Source: Weissella fangxianensis (GTDB lineage Bacteria; Bacillota; Bacilli; Lactobacillales; Lactobacillaceae). From it: DNA of 58,209 nt. This document shows positions 1 to 8,392 of this stretch, piece after piece. Within the stretch, counting starts at the first letter, position 1, and each line of letters opens with the position of its first letter. The notes under the pieces were generated by a model. That model was not told the DNA's origin, ran no database searches, and was given only the letters and a program-made list of their open reading frames with translations. Both the position numbers and the translations under genes were made by a program. Location: contig NZ_JAMXDB010000009.1 in assembly GCF_024718545.1 (NCBI RefSeq), positions 1 through 58,209 of the forward strand, given 5' to 3'.

Positions 1-74
1 TTCCGTATTTTATAAGGCGGAATACCTTGTAGATACATTGTGACAGCTTCAATTTGTACTTCTTTTGAAAACAT
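1..74 (-). CDS. IS transposase OrfA, N-terminal fragment
   Basis: Only the first 24 codons are present; the frame starts at ATG 74 and runs off the left edge. The peptide begins MFSKEVQIEAV and continues in the style of the first helix of IS150-type OrfA helix-turn-helix proteins, which bind the element ends and are joined to OrfB by frameshifting. The G-rich ribosome site lies inside the 3' arm of the 13-bp hairpin, so transcripts read in from outside would hide it. The family assignment rests on these few residues and on the tip sequence. Confidence 0.6.
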   Translation of the reverse strand, partial: MFSKEVQIEAVTMYLQGIPPYKIR

Positions 75-126
75 AGTAAAACCCCGTAAGTTTTGGAAAT
101 TACTCCAACTTACGGGGTTCAGTTCA
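1..126 (-). mobile_element. IS3-family insertion sequence, left terminus (partial)
   Basis: Bases 1-126 are the reverse complement of bases 58084-58209, so the same element end lies at both window edges. The outer tip reads TGAACTGAACCCCG on the element's own strand, resembling the TGAACTGA.CCC tips of IS3-family (IS150-group) elements. Between the tip and the transposase start is a perfect 13-bp inverted repeat (80-92 and 107-119). The rest of the element lies outside the window, so no target duplication can be seen. Confidence 0.8.
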
Positions 127-162
127 CCAGAACATTAATAAATGTCCTGATCGCTATTGTGA

Positions 163-195
163 AAACTAACGGATAAAAGACAAAAGCCTTTTATC
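163..195 (-). terminator. possible terminator after the CsbD-like gene
   Basis: An 8-bp stem GATAAAAG/CTTTTATC (172-195) follows the csbD-like stop codon on the minus strand. The U-tract after it is short (four U), so this is a weak call. Confidence 0.4.
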
Positions 196-202
196 TTGTC
201 AG

Positions 203-448
203 CTACTTTTCCTTATCAAACTTTGACTTCAAATTATCAACTGCATCTTCTGTCTTTTCTTTCGCGTTCTTAGCTGCTTCTTCTGCTTTATCTTTAGCAT
301 CACCGAAAGCGCCACGTGCCTTACCAGCTACGCCTTGTGCCTTACCTTCTGCCTCTAACTTTTCATCATCAGAAACAACACCAGCAACTTCTTTTGCCTT
401 ACCTGAAGCCTGATCTACTTTTCCTTTTACATCGTCTTCGAATGCCAT
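203..448 (-). CDS. CsbD-like general stress protein
   Basis: An 81-residue, highly charged protein rich in Lys, Glu and Ala with repeated G-K-A and A-K-E steps, typical of the CsbD family of small stress-induced proteins. It opens MAFEDDVKGKVDQASGK, the usual CsbD start. There is no signal peptide or membrane segment, so it should be cytoplasmic. The biochemical role of CsbD proteins is not established. A strong GGGGGA ribosome site sits upstream of ATG 448. The gene stands alone: the IS element lies about 75 bp beyond its 3' end and purB ends about 140 bp upstream. Confidence 0.8.
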   Translation of the reverse strand: MAFEDDVKGKVDQASGKAKEVAGVVSDDEKLEAEGKAQGVAGKARGAFGDAKDKAEEAAKNAKEKTEDAVDNLKSKFDKEK

Positions 449-520
449 AAATATAATCCCCCGTTTCTATATTTTCTCTATAATAACTGGTATTTATGGA
501 CAGTGCAAATAATATCTATT

Positions 521-568
521 AAATAAAAAATAAATGACAAATGTAACTATTTTTAAAGTAACTACATT
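521..568 (-). terminator. possible purB terminator
   Basis: On the minus strand, downstream of purB, a 10-bp stem with two G-U pairs (arms 559-568 and 540-549) is followed by an AT-rich tract with six consecutive U (525-530). The gap between stem and U-run makes this a moderate call. Confidence 0.45.
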
Positions 569-590
569 CGCCATAATATATCTGCCAATT

Positions 591-1892
591 TTACTTTTCT
601 AATAACCCTAATCGCTTATAAATATCATCCACATGCTTAAGGTGCCAGTGATAATCAAAGGCATCATCGATCTGTGCAGGCGTCAAATTAGCTTTAATTG
701 TCTCATCAGCATCCACCAACTCACGGAATTGTCGCTGGTGGTCCCAAGATTCGGCGGTTAGTGGTTGCACCGTATCATAGGCTGCTTCACGTGATAAACC
801 AGCGTCTACCAATTTCAATAACAAGCGTTGTGAATAAATCAAGCCATATGTGCGACCCATATTTTGTTCCATTGTGTCTGGGAATACTTGTAGATTACGT
901 AAAATATTTGTCAAACGATGCAACATATAGTCCAAGACAGTTGTGCCATCAACAAGCACAATCCGTTCCGCACTAGAATGTGAAATATCACGTTCGTGCC
1001 ACAATGTCACATCTTCAAGTGCGGTTACTGCATAACCGCGTAAGACACGTGACAAACCAACAACATTCTCAGAACCAATTGGATTACGTTTATGCGGCAT
1101 TGCTGATGAACCCTTTTGCCCACCACGGAAACCTTCTTCGACTTCATGAATTTCTGAACGTTGTAACCCACGAATTTCCGTTGCTAACTCTTCCAAATTA
1201 GCACCGATAACCGCAATCGTTGTCATGTAATCTGCATGTAAATCACGTGGTAATACCTGTGAACCAATTGGTTGTGGTGTTAGCCCTAGTTCTTTCATAG
1301 CCACTTCTTCAACTTGTGGTGGAATATTTGCGAAAGTTCCTACCGCTCCTGAAAGTTTACCCGTTTCAATGGCTGCGGCAACTTTATCAAAACGTTCAAT
1401 GTTGCGTACGGCTGCTTGATAGAATCGTGCCATCTTTAAACCAAACGTTGTTGGTTCCGCCTGTACACCATGTGTACGTCCCATCATAACCGTGTCTTTA
1501 TACTTTAATGCCAGTTCAGCTAACGTTTCTTTTAATGCCTTCAAATCATCCTTAATCACCTGGTTAGCTTGTCGTAATCTCAACGCTTGCGCCGTATCAA
1601 CAACATCCGTTGAAGTTAGCCCATAATGTATCCACTTACGCTCTTCGCCCAATGATTCGGAAACATTTCTGGTAAAAGCAACCACATCATGACGCGTTGA
1701 CTGTTCAATTTCTGCAATGCGATCAACATCAAATTTTGCATTGGCCCGAATAGCAGCTAAGTCCTCTGCTGGCACATGACCAACTGAAACCCATCCTGCC
1801 GTAGCAGCTATTTCAACATCTAACCACGATTGGTATTGATTGTTAAGCGACCAAATACGTCCCATTTCCGGGCGTGTGTAACGATCAAGCAT
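591..1892 (-). CDS. purB: Adenylosuccinate lyase
   Basis: A cytoplasmic purine enzyme that removes fumarate from SAICAR and from adenylosuccinate. The 433-residue length is normal for PurB. The fumarase/aspartase signature SSAMPHKRNP lies near residues 260-269 and carries the mobile-loop catalytic Ser. GRTHGVQAEP and TSTDVVDTA supply further conserved active-site segments. An upstream in-frame start at 1949 exists, but ATG 1892 (MLDRYTRPEM) matches the family start and has an AGAGG ribosome site. The gene appears monocistronic here; no other pur gene is nearby. Confidence 0.95.
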   Translation of the reverse strand: MLDRYTRPEMGRIWSLNNQYQSWLDVEIAATAGWVSVGHVPAEDLAAIRANAKFDVDRIAEIEQSTRHDVVAFTRNVSESLGEERKWIHYGLTSTDVVDTAQALRLRQANQVIKDDLKALKETLAELALKYKDTVMMGRTHGVQAEPTTFGLKMARFYQAAVRNIERFDKVAAAIETGKLSGAVGTFANIPPQVEEVAMKELGLTPQPIGSQVLPRDLHADYMTTIAVIGANLEELATEIRGLQRSEIHEVEEGFRGGQKGSSAMPHKRNPIGSENVVGLSRVLRGYAVTALEDVTLWHERDISHSSAERIVLVDGTTVLDYMLHRLTNILRNLQVFPDTMEQNMGRTYGLIYSQRLLLKLVDAGLSREAAYDTVQPLTAESWDHQRQFRELVDADETIKANLTPAQIDDAFDYHWHLKHVDDIYKRLGLLEK

Positions 1893-1992
1893 CCTTCGTT
1901 TACCTCTTATTTCTTTTCGAAAAACCGAACAAATTATTATATTCAACAACCATTGTAACCTAAATCCGAATTTCTTTCAGCAATTTATCCAA

Positions 1993-2030
1993 TAAAAAAC
2001 CAGACTAGAACAGAAATGTACTAGCCTGAT
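1993..2030 (-). terminator. prsA terminator
   Basis: A 10-bp stem with two G-U pairs (2021-2030 and 1999-2008) and a 12-nt loop is followed on the minus strand by six U. It sits 15 bp after the foldase stop codon. Confidence 0.7.
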
Positions 2031-2044
2031 TTATTTAACATCTA

Positions 2045-3091
2045 TTACTTATCATCTTCTGAACTAGAACTTGATGCAGAACTTGAACTTGCGTCAGAAC
2101 TTGAACTCTCTGATGAGGCTGATGAACTTGCGTCAGAACTTGAAGAAGCTTCTGATGAAGAACTTGAGCTTTCAGCAGATGAACTATTCTTTGATGTCTT
2201 AGCTGTTGCGGCGGCTTGCGTGTAAGTAGACAAAACATTTTGTAATGTTGAATCCTTAATGTTTACATTTGCCTTACCTAATTCTTCACCAACAATTGCT
2301 TGAACTTCAGATGTATCTGACATCGTCTTTTCAACTAAGATATTCTTCATCTTTGACTTCAAAGCATTGAATGACTTCTTATCACTCTTTGAATTCATCT
2401 TAATAACAAAGTAACCCTTTGATGAAGTTGACTTAATTGGTGTCTTCGTGTATTCACCCTTCTTCAACTTGAAAGCAGCTGTCTTGAAATCATCTTCAAG
2501 ATTAGTGTCAGTTGAATCAAAGCCAGTCATCTTACCACCGTTTTTCTTGGTATTAGTATCAGTTGACTTTTCTTTGGCTAACTTAGCAAAGTCACCACCC
2601 TTGTCAAGTTCAGAAATAACCTTTTTGGCATCATCTTCTGATGAAGTCAAAATAACTGACACATTAACCTTTGGTTGATATTCTTTGTAAGCCTGACGTA
2701 GTTGCTTATTTGAATAATGCTTATCTGCAATCACTGCTTGCTTTTCTAAAGCTTGTAGGCGCAATGAATCACGGAAACTGTCTTCAGTCATGCCATTTTG
2801 TGACAAAGCTTGTGAGAATTGAGAACCATATTGTGACTTGGCATCATCGTATTGTGATTCAATCGATTTCTTTGAAACCTTATCTCCATATTTATCATCC
2901 AAAACCTTTTGAATGATCATATTGGCCAATTCTTCTTGCCCTTCTGGAGAGCTTTTTAACTTTTTGTAATATTCAGCTTGTGAAACATTACCTGCATCGG
3001 TCGTTACGAGCAACTTTGGGCCAATTCCCCAAGCAGCCAGCCCAACACCCACCGCAATTACGACGAGCACGCCTAATACTTTTTTCCACAT
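2045..3091 (-). CDS. prsA: PrsA-type extracytoplasmic peptidyl-prolyl isomerase
   Basis: A 348-residue membrane-anchored foldase for secreted proteins. The N-terminus MWKKVLGVLVVIAVGVG is a single hydrophobic anchor. A parvulin-type domain occupies about residues 138-235 (starting KVNVSVILTSS). It is flanked by a helical chaperone region rich in Lys, Ser and Gln, as in PrsA/SurA proteins. Two oddities are visible. There is no Cys lipobox, although PrsA is usually a lipoprotein. The last 45 or so residues are almost entirely Ser with Glu, Asp and Ala, encoded by imperfect DNA repeats. The start at ATG 3091 is the only one that keeps the anchor. Confidence 0.85.
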   Translation of the reverse strand: MWKKVLGVLVVIAVGVGLAAWGIGPKLLVTTDAGNVSQAEYYKKLKSSPEGQEELANMIIQKVLDDKYGDKVSKKSIESQYDDAKSQYGSQFSQALSQNGMTEDSFRDSLRLQALEKQAVIADKHYSNKQLRQAYKEYQPKVNVSVILTSSEDDAKKVISELDKGGDFAKLAKEKSTDTNTKKNGGKMTGFDSTDTNLEDDFKTAAFKLKKGEYTKTPIKSTSSKGYFVIKMNSKSDKKSFNALKSKMKNILVEKTMSDTSEVQAIVGEELGKANVNIKDSTLQNVLSTYTQAAATAKTSKNSSSAESSSSSSEASSSSDASSSASSESSSSDASSSSASSSSSEDDK

Positions 3092-3161
3092 CGGTAGTGC
3101 CTTCTTTCTAGAAATTTTTTAATTCAACTTGTCTAGTTTATCATATAAACACAACTGTTAC

Positions 3162-5630
3162 TTAAATTATACGGTAAGTTGCGCCAATCGCATAACGACC
3201 ATTGTCCAATTCTTCATTAATTTCCATATGTTCCGCAAAATCCGCATCCCAATACTCGAGTTGCGCCTTTGGTACACGCCAATCTAATGAACTTAGTTGC
3301 GCCAAAAACTGTTGTTCGGCATACGTTTGTCGATTTAACATATAGCGAATGACTAAACGTAACCAATCTATACCCGTGACCTTGTCTAGGAAAGCTATCA
3401 TCGTAAACGGCATTGGTCGCACAATCATCGCCGGGTTTTCATCGTAACTTGGTAATTGATTAATAATCAATTGATAAAGCCCTGGTGTTTCAGAACTCAT
3501 TCGTGGCTTTGGTAATCGTTCCCACAATTCCTCTGACATCATGGTTTGGTCTAAAATAATTCCTTGGTTGCTTTGATAACCTAAGCCAATTAGATAGATA
3601 GTTTGGCCATCATAAAAGTAGTTGATTACTGTATATGGTAAGTCATCTTTCATGCTACTTGGCAGGTATTTTTCCTTAGCAATTACCTGGACGTTAACAC
3701 CATTTTTCCGCAAACTCTTTATTAATTTAATACGATTACCCGGTACAAATACCTGCACAGGTTGTTCGATTTCAATGACGTTCATAACGTCAGAAATTTC
3801 TAACGGCTCATAATATTTTTTGCTACCTAACTCCGACATAAACATCAAATCAGTCGGATTATTGTTCATCAGAATCGTACTAATATTTTGGCTTTGGAGT
3901 TCTTTGACAACCATCGCCATCACGTAGGAGGCAGCTGCTCCATCCCCTAACCGGAAGCCACCAGGACCAATGACTAACACGGAATGCCGGTCTAAACGAT
4001 TACTTTCATTCTCTGACTCAAAAGTAGAATAGTATTGATTAGCTGCTTCTTCGAATTCGCCAGCAGAGGGTTCAAACGCCTTAAATGTTGGCAAAATACC
4101 ATTATCCCAACGATAACGACGTATCTCTTCAAACTTAGCATTCCATAAACGGGCTATCAACCCATCTGAAAGACCATAATACTTGGCTAATTTTAAAACA
4201 TCTGTTTGCCAAGCATTGTTCTTGACGGTCTCTTCTAATTTATTGATCTGAGCCAATTTATAGAAATAAAAAGCATTGATTTTTGTCATTTCTGCTAGTT
4301 CATCAACCGTGTAACCACGGCGCAAGGCTTCCATTAATACAAAGATTCGATTATCACGCGGGTAAATCAATTGCTCAATAATTTCATTATCAGTTATCGC
4401 ATTCATCACAGTTGGTGAAAAATTACGATTATTAAAGTGTGCCGCACGAATAGCTTTCTCTAAAGCCTCTTCAACACTACGACCAACTCCCATCGTTGCC
4501 CCGACTGACTTTTGGACTGTGTTTAACCGATGCTCTGTTTTAACACCATTTGATTCAAAATCTCCAAATGAAAAAATTGGGAAACGAATCACAATGTGAT
4601 CCATCGTTGGTTCTAATAATGCTGTATGGTTTGCCCCAATAACCGGTGTCTGAACATCTTCGATATTTTCACCTAACATTAACCGAACGACCACCGGAAC
4701 CAGTGGATAACCTGTTGCTGCCACCAACAAGGCTGCTGTCCGATCAAAGTAAGGTGTCACACGGGTAATGACATATTCATTATTCTTAGGATCCACTGCA
4801 AAACGGACTTCTAATAACCCCACAACATCAAAGCCTCTAATAACCTTGATTGCTGCAGCACGTAATTTTTGATAAACCGGGTCTGGCAAAGTTTGAATTG
4901 GGGTTATCGCAATTGAATCCGCTGAATGAATCCCAACCGGGTCCATATCTTCGACACCACCAATTAAAATGGTCGAATTACTCTTATCACGAATAACCAA
5001 CATAGAAATTTCTTGGTATCCACGAATACTCTTGTCAATATTTACCTGATGTGTAATTGAACGAGCAAGTGCGGTTTCTGCCGCTTCCTCTAAATCATCT
5101 GTATCTTCAACCTGTAATCGCAATGTTTGACCCATTGGCGCAACTGGTCGAATGACAACTGGTAACTCAAAATCTCTGGTTGCATCAAAAACCTCACTCA
5201 CATTACTAGCAAGTCGTGACTGGACTGTCGGTATATTTAGTTGCTGCAAACGCTCGTGTAGGTATTTTGTGTTTTGGGTAGCTTGCATGACCGGTAAAGA
5301 TAACCCCAAAACCGTTGGTGCACCGTTACCCATAAGTCTCAGGATATCAGCACCTAATCGTGTGGCTGTTGATCCACCTACCGACGCAACCATCGCTGTG
5401 ATATGCTCATCATTAATAATTTGAACCAGATTTTCAACTGTTAATGTTTGTTCAATGACTTGGATATCGTGACGTGCGCTAGTAAATGAGTACGGATTGT
5501 CATCAACCACCACCACTTCATGACCATATTGTTTCAGTACTTGAACGACCTGATAAGCCGCTACATCACCCTCAGTTTCTCGACCAAAATCGTTAGCGGA
5601 ACCACCAATGATTAATACTCGTTCTGTCAT
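3162..5630 (-). CDS. Degenerate CarB-like protein (probable inactive carbamoyl-phosphate synthetase large subunit)
   Basis: An 822-residue homologue of CarB, which is normally about 1060. The N-terminal synthetase half aligns along its length (for example the DPVGIHSADSI segment), but the ATP-grasp glycine loop GGTGGG is replaced by MGQTLR and the metal-binding IEVNPR by ITRVTP. In the C-terminal half most of the ATP-grasp core is deleted; remnants such as FLDKVTGIDWLRLV remain. The C-terminal allosteric domain is absent. The reading frame is clean, and its ATG overlaps the carA stop by four bases, so the pair should be co-translated. I infer a pseudoenzyme or regulatory partner rather than a working synthetase. 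Confidence 0.85.
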   Translation of the reverse strand: MTERVLIIGGSANDFGRETEGDVAAYQVVQVLKQYGHEVVVVDDNPYSFTSARHDIQVIEQTLTVENLVQIINDEHITAMVASVGGSTATRLGADILRLMGNGAPTVLGLSLPVMQATQNTKYLHERLQQLNIPTVQSRLASNVSEVFDATRDFELPVVIRPVAPMGQTLRLQVEDTDDLEEAAETALARSITHQVNIDKSIRGYQEISMLVIRDKSNSTILIGGVEDMDPVGIHSADSIAITPIQTLPDPVYQKLRAAAIKVIRGFDVVGLLEVRFAVDPKNNEYVITRVTPYFDRTAALLVAATGYPLVPVVVRLMLGENIEDVQTPVIGANHTALLEPTMDHIVIRFPIFSFGDFESNGVKTEHRLNTVQKSVGATMGVGRSVEEALEKAIRAAHFNNRNFSPTVMNAITDNEIIEQLIYPRDNRIFVLMEALRRGYTVDELAEMTKINAFYFYKLAQINKLEETVKNNAWQTDVLKLAKYYGLSDGLIARLWNAKFEEIRRYRWDNGILPTFKAFEPSAGEFEEAANQYYSTFESENESNRLDRHSVLVIGPGGFRLGDGAAASYVMAMVVKELQSQNISTILMNNNPTDLMFMSELGSKKYYEPLEISDVMNVIEIEQPVQVFVPGNRIKLIKSLRKNGVNVQVIAKEKYLPSSMKDDLPYTVINYFYDGQTIYLIGLGYQSNQGIILDQTMMSEELWERLPKPRMSSETPGLYQLIINQLPSYDENPAMIVRPMPFTMIAFLDKVTGIDWLRLVIRYMLNRQTYAEQQFLAQLSSLDWRVPKAQLEYWDADFAEHMEINEELDNGRYAIGATYRII

Positions 5631-6733
5631 ATCGTTCCACCTCCTCGACGGGCCATCACCATTTCCATAAACTCAGCGAATGCTTGGGTCTCTTCTAATG
5701 GTCCAGGAGCCGCATCTGGAAAAAATTGTACACTAAATGCTGGGTAATCCCGATGGCGTAATCCTTGAATTTGGTTATCAGTAATATCGATATGGGTTAC
5801 AAACAAAGGTGTATCTTTAATAGATTTTGCATCAACATAGTACGCCTGTCCTTGTGTTGCAAACATGATATCTTTCGTGATTTGCTCACGAATTGGATGG
5901 TTCATGCCGTGATGAGCTGAAGTCAATTCACTAACTTTAGCCCCATTAGCTATCGCAAATAATTCATGCCCCAAACCAATACCAAACAATGGCACGCGTG
6001 TCTCAAATTCACGAATAAGATCAAGCGCTGTTTCCGGAACTTGTGCCGGATCACCCGGTCCAGATGAAATGACTAGGCCATCTGGATCAAGATTGGCAAC
6101 CTCATCAAATGTCGCTGAAAAAGGCAATACGGTCACATTCGCATCAAAATCGCTTAACATTCGTAAAATACCACTTTTAAGGCCAAAATCCAGCACCACA
6201 ACATTTGCGCCGCGTCCGGGATTAGCATATGCTTTCGGTGTTGAAATCTGCGCAATTTGTTGATTAGTTAATACCATTGCTCGCAATTGATCAAAAGCAT
6301 GGTCATCTGGTTGATCAACAATTGATGCTTTTTGGACCCCGGTTTCACGTAAATGTCGTGTTAATGCCCGTGTATCAATTTGCGAAATACCGGGGATATT
6401 ATGTCTTTTCAAATAATCATTTAAGCTAAGTGCTCGGATACGATTAGTTGAAATCTCCGCAATTTCACGTACAACCACTCCTTTGACTGCTGGCACAATT
6501 GCTTCATCTGCATAATGGTTGATACCGGCCGCACCAATTGTCGGTGTCGTAAACATGATAATTTGATTGTAATAAATTGGATTCGTGATAATTTCTTGAT
6601 AGCCAGTCATCGCCGTATTGAACACTAGTTCACCAAAAGTCGTTGCTGGTGCCCCAAAAGCTTCACCTTCGTATACCGTACCATCTTGTAAAATTAAATA
6701 ACGTGTTGTCATGACGTAGATCTCGTTTGGCAA
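5627..6733 (-). CDS. Degenerate CarA-like protein (glutaminase subunit without its catalytic triad)
   Basis: The small subunit of carbamoyl-phosphate synthetase supplies ammonia from glutamine. The CarA N-terminal domain is well kept (VFNTAMTGYQEI, IPGISQIDTRALTRHLR), as is the class I amidotransferase fold (GPGDP). The nucleophile elbow normally reads GICLGHQ but here is GIGLGHE: Cys is Gly at codon 5975-5977. The normal SVQYHPEA is SVQFFPDA, so catalytic His and Glu are also lost. The start is uncertain: TTG 6733 follows an AAGGAGGG site, while ATG 6712 matches family starts. The gene is 40 bp downstream of pyrR, in its operon. Confidence 0.88.
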   Translation of the reverse strand: MPNEIYVMTTRYLILQDGTVYEGEAFGAPATTFGELVFNTAMTGYQEIITNPIYYNQIIMFTTPTIGAAGINHYADEAIVPAVKGVVVREIAEISTNRIRALSLNDYLKRHNIPGISQIDTRALTRHLRETGVQKASIVDQPDDHAFDQLRAMVLTNQQIAQISTPKAYANPGRGANVVVLDFGLKSGILRMLSDFDANVTVLPFSATFDEVANLDPDGLVISSGPGDPAQVPETALDLIREFETRVPLFGIGLGHELFAIANGAKVSELTSAHHGMNHPIREQITKDIMFATQGQAYYVDAKSIKDTPLFVTHIDITDNQIQGLRHRDYPAFSVQFFPDAAPGPLEETQAFAEFMEMVMARRGGGTI

Positions 6734-6773
6734 ATGCTAAACGATCCCTCCTTCCCGTCTAACCGTTGAAAAA

Positions 6774-7286
6774 CTAACGGATTTCAATACCATCCTGGCC
6801 GTCAAATTCTTTCATGTTTACGCGAATCTTTTCAGAAGTTGCTGTTGGAATATTTTTGCCAACAAAATCAGCACGGATTGGTAACTCACGATGGCCTCGA
6901 TCCACTAAGACTGCTAGGTTAACAGCTGCAGGTCGTCCGTTATCCATAATGGCATCTAAGGCTGCCCGAATCGTCCGACCAGTAAATAGCACATCATCAA
7001 CTAAAATAATTCGCTTGTTATCGATATCTACATTAAAAGATGATTTTTCACCAGCTCGTTCAGCATCATCATCACGATAATGTGTAATATCAAGTGGTAT
7101 AACAGGAATTGTCGCTCCTTCTAATTGTTGCAAGCGATCAGCAATTCGTTGACCAATAAAGACGCCACGTGTCTTTATCCCGACAATAGCAAGATTTGTC
7201 ACCCCTTTATTCTTTTCGATGATCTCATATGTAATTCTTGTGAGTGCTCGTTGCATCGCCATTGCATCAACAATTTCTTTTGCCAT
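6774..7286 (-). CDS. pyrR: PyrR, pyrimidine operon attenuator and uracil phosphoribosyltransferase
   Basis: A 170-residue RNA-binding regulator that binds pyr leader RNA when UMP is high and promotes termination; many PyrR proteins also make UMP from uracil and PRPP. The PRPP-binding motif [17 protein letters not shown] (about residues 94-110) is intact, as is the PyrR-typical TATSEKIRV segment. Length is normal. It heads the pyrR-carA-carB operon, and its own leader carries a matching attenuator (7322-7419), so it is autoregulated. Nothing looks degenerate, in contrast to the two genes downstream. Confidence 0.95.
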   Translation of the reverse strand: MAKEIVDAMAMQRALTRITYEIIEKNKGVTNLAIVGIKTRGVFIGQRIADRLQQLEGATIPVIPLDITHYRDDDAERAGEKSSFNVDIDNKRIILVDDVLFTGRTIRAALDAIMDNGRPAAVNLAVLVDRGHRELPIRADFVGKNIPTATSEKIRVNMKEFDGQDGIEIR

Positions 7287-7321
7287 AATCTATTCCTTTT
7301 CTCTCATTGATTTCAACTAAT

Positions 7322-7419
7322 AAAAAGAGACCCCATCACTTCTAAAAAGGATAACGTCTCATGCAGTCTTATTCATTACGTTACCTCCTAGTAAACTCAC
7401 AGGATTACTTTAAGAAAGT
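7322..7419 (-). promoter_or_regulatory. PyrR-binding transcription attenuator (pyrR leader)
   Basis: Three mutually exclusive structures can be read on the minus strand. (1) An anti-antiterminator stem-loop at 7383-7419 whose tip AATCCTGTGAGTTT (7406-7393) matches 13 of 14 positions of the PyrR-binding consensus ARUCCNGNGAGGYU. (2) An antiterminator pairing GGTAACGT (7385-7378) with ACGTTATC (7357-7350). (3) A terminator hairpin at 7322-7360 followed by five U. PyrR-UMP binding would stabilise the first, free the terminator and switch the operon off. Confidence 0.9.
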
Positions 7420-7477
7420 TACATTCATTCAATTTACCTAGGTCTATTTTATCATGTTCAACACGGTTTGCGTACTA

Positions 7478-8392
7478 TCAGTTATTTTCTTCTGCATAAG
7501 GTTCTAATTCTGCCATTGCGTCAACAAAATACTGTGGTAAAGGTGCCTCAAATGTTAGTGCTTCTTTTGTTGTTGGTTGCGTTAATCCTAAGGTAGCCGC
7601 ATGTAAAAATTGACCATTGCCCGCCAACGTTTTCTTTGGTCCATATAATGGATCGCCAGCCACTGGATGACCAATATAGGCCATGTGTACACGAATTTGA
7701 TGTGTACGCCCAGTTTCTAAGGTTACCCGTAATAACGTATAACCCACATATCGTTTAACAACTTCAAAATGAGTGATGGCATCACGACCACCAGCAATAA
7801 CAGCTTGTTTCTTACGATTGGTTTTTGAACGTCCCAACGGTGCTTTAATCGTGCCTTTATTCTCAGAAAACTCACCATGCACCAAAGCATAATATTGGCG
7901 TAGATTTTTCTTGTTTTTTAAATCTAATGACAAGGCCTCATGTGCTTGATCATTTTTGGCAACCATCAGTAAGCCTGACGTATCTTTATCAATACGGTGC
8001 ACAATCCCTGGGCGAATAACACCATTAATTGAAGACAGCTCAGTATGATACATTAGAGCATTGACCAACGTACCATTCGGATGACCAGCAGCCGGATGAA
8101 CGACCATCCCCTGCGGCTTATTAACCACTAATAAGTCGTCGTCTTCGTAGACAATATCCAGCGGTAAATTCTCTGGCTTAAGATCCAAAGCAACTGGTTC
8201 CGGCACAACAAATGATATGACATCATCAGGACGTACTTTGTAATTTGGTTTCTTGTTTTCCTTATTGACCGTTAAAACACCTTCATCGATCCACTTTGAT
8301 ACTTGTGTTCGTGTATATTCAGTAAATGCATCTGCGACAACTTTATCTAAGCGTCCCTTCTGGTCTGTGATTGTCAGTGATTCCTCAGTCAT
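7478..8392 (-). CDS. rluD: RluD-family 23S rRNA pseudouridine synthase
   Basis: A 304-residue enzyme that isomerises uridines in 23S rRNA. An N-terminal S4 RNA-binding domain (about residues 10-60, GRLDKVVADAF) is followed by the RluA/RluD catalytic domain with HRIDKDTSGLL near residue 130; the Asp is the expected catalytic residue. I chose ATG 8392 (MTEESLTI) because AAGGA lies eight bases upstream; a TTG at 8407 is also in frame. Its start overlaps the preceding EbsA-like gene by eight bases, so the two are probably translationally coupled. In many Firmicutes lspA stands at this upstream position; here it does not. Confidence 0.93.
   Translation of the reverse strand: MTEESLTITDQKGRLDKVVADAFTEYTRTQVSKWIDEGVLTVNKENKKPNYKVRPDDVISFVVPEPVALDLKPENLPLDIVYEDDDLLVVNKPQGMVVHPAAGHPNGTLVNALMYHTELSSINGVIRPGIVHRIDKDTSGLLMVAKNDQAHEALSLDLKNKKNLRQYYALVHGEFSENKGTIKAPLGRSKTNRKKQAVIAGGRDAITHFEVVKRYVGYTLLRVTLETGRTHQIRVHMAYIGHPVAGDPLYGPKKTLAGNGQFLHAATLGLTQPTTKEALTFEAPLPQYFVDAMAELEPYAEENN

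Noticed and set aside
2035-2238. Minus-strand frame rich in Gln, Leu and Val within prsA
   Set aside because: Alternative-frame reading of the serine-rich repeats of prsA.
3162-5630. Ordinary functional CarB
   Set aside because: Although the overall match is clear, the glycine loop, metal ligands, most of the second ATP-grasp core and the allosteric domain are absent.
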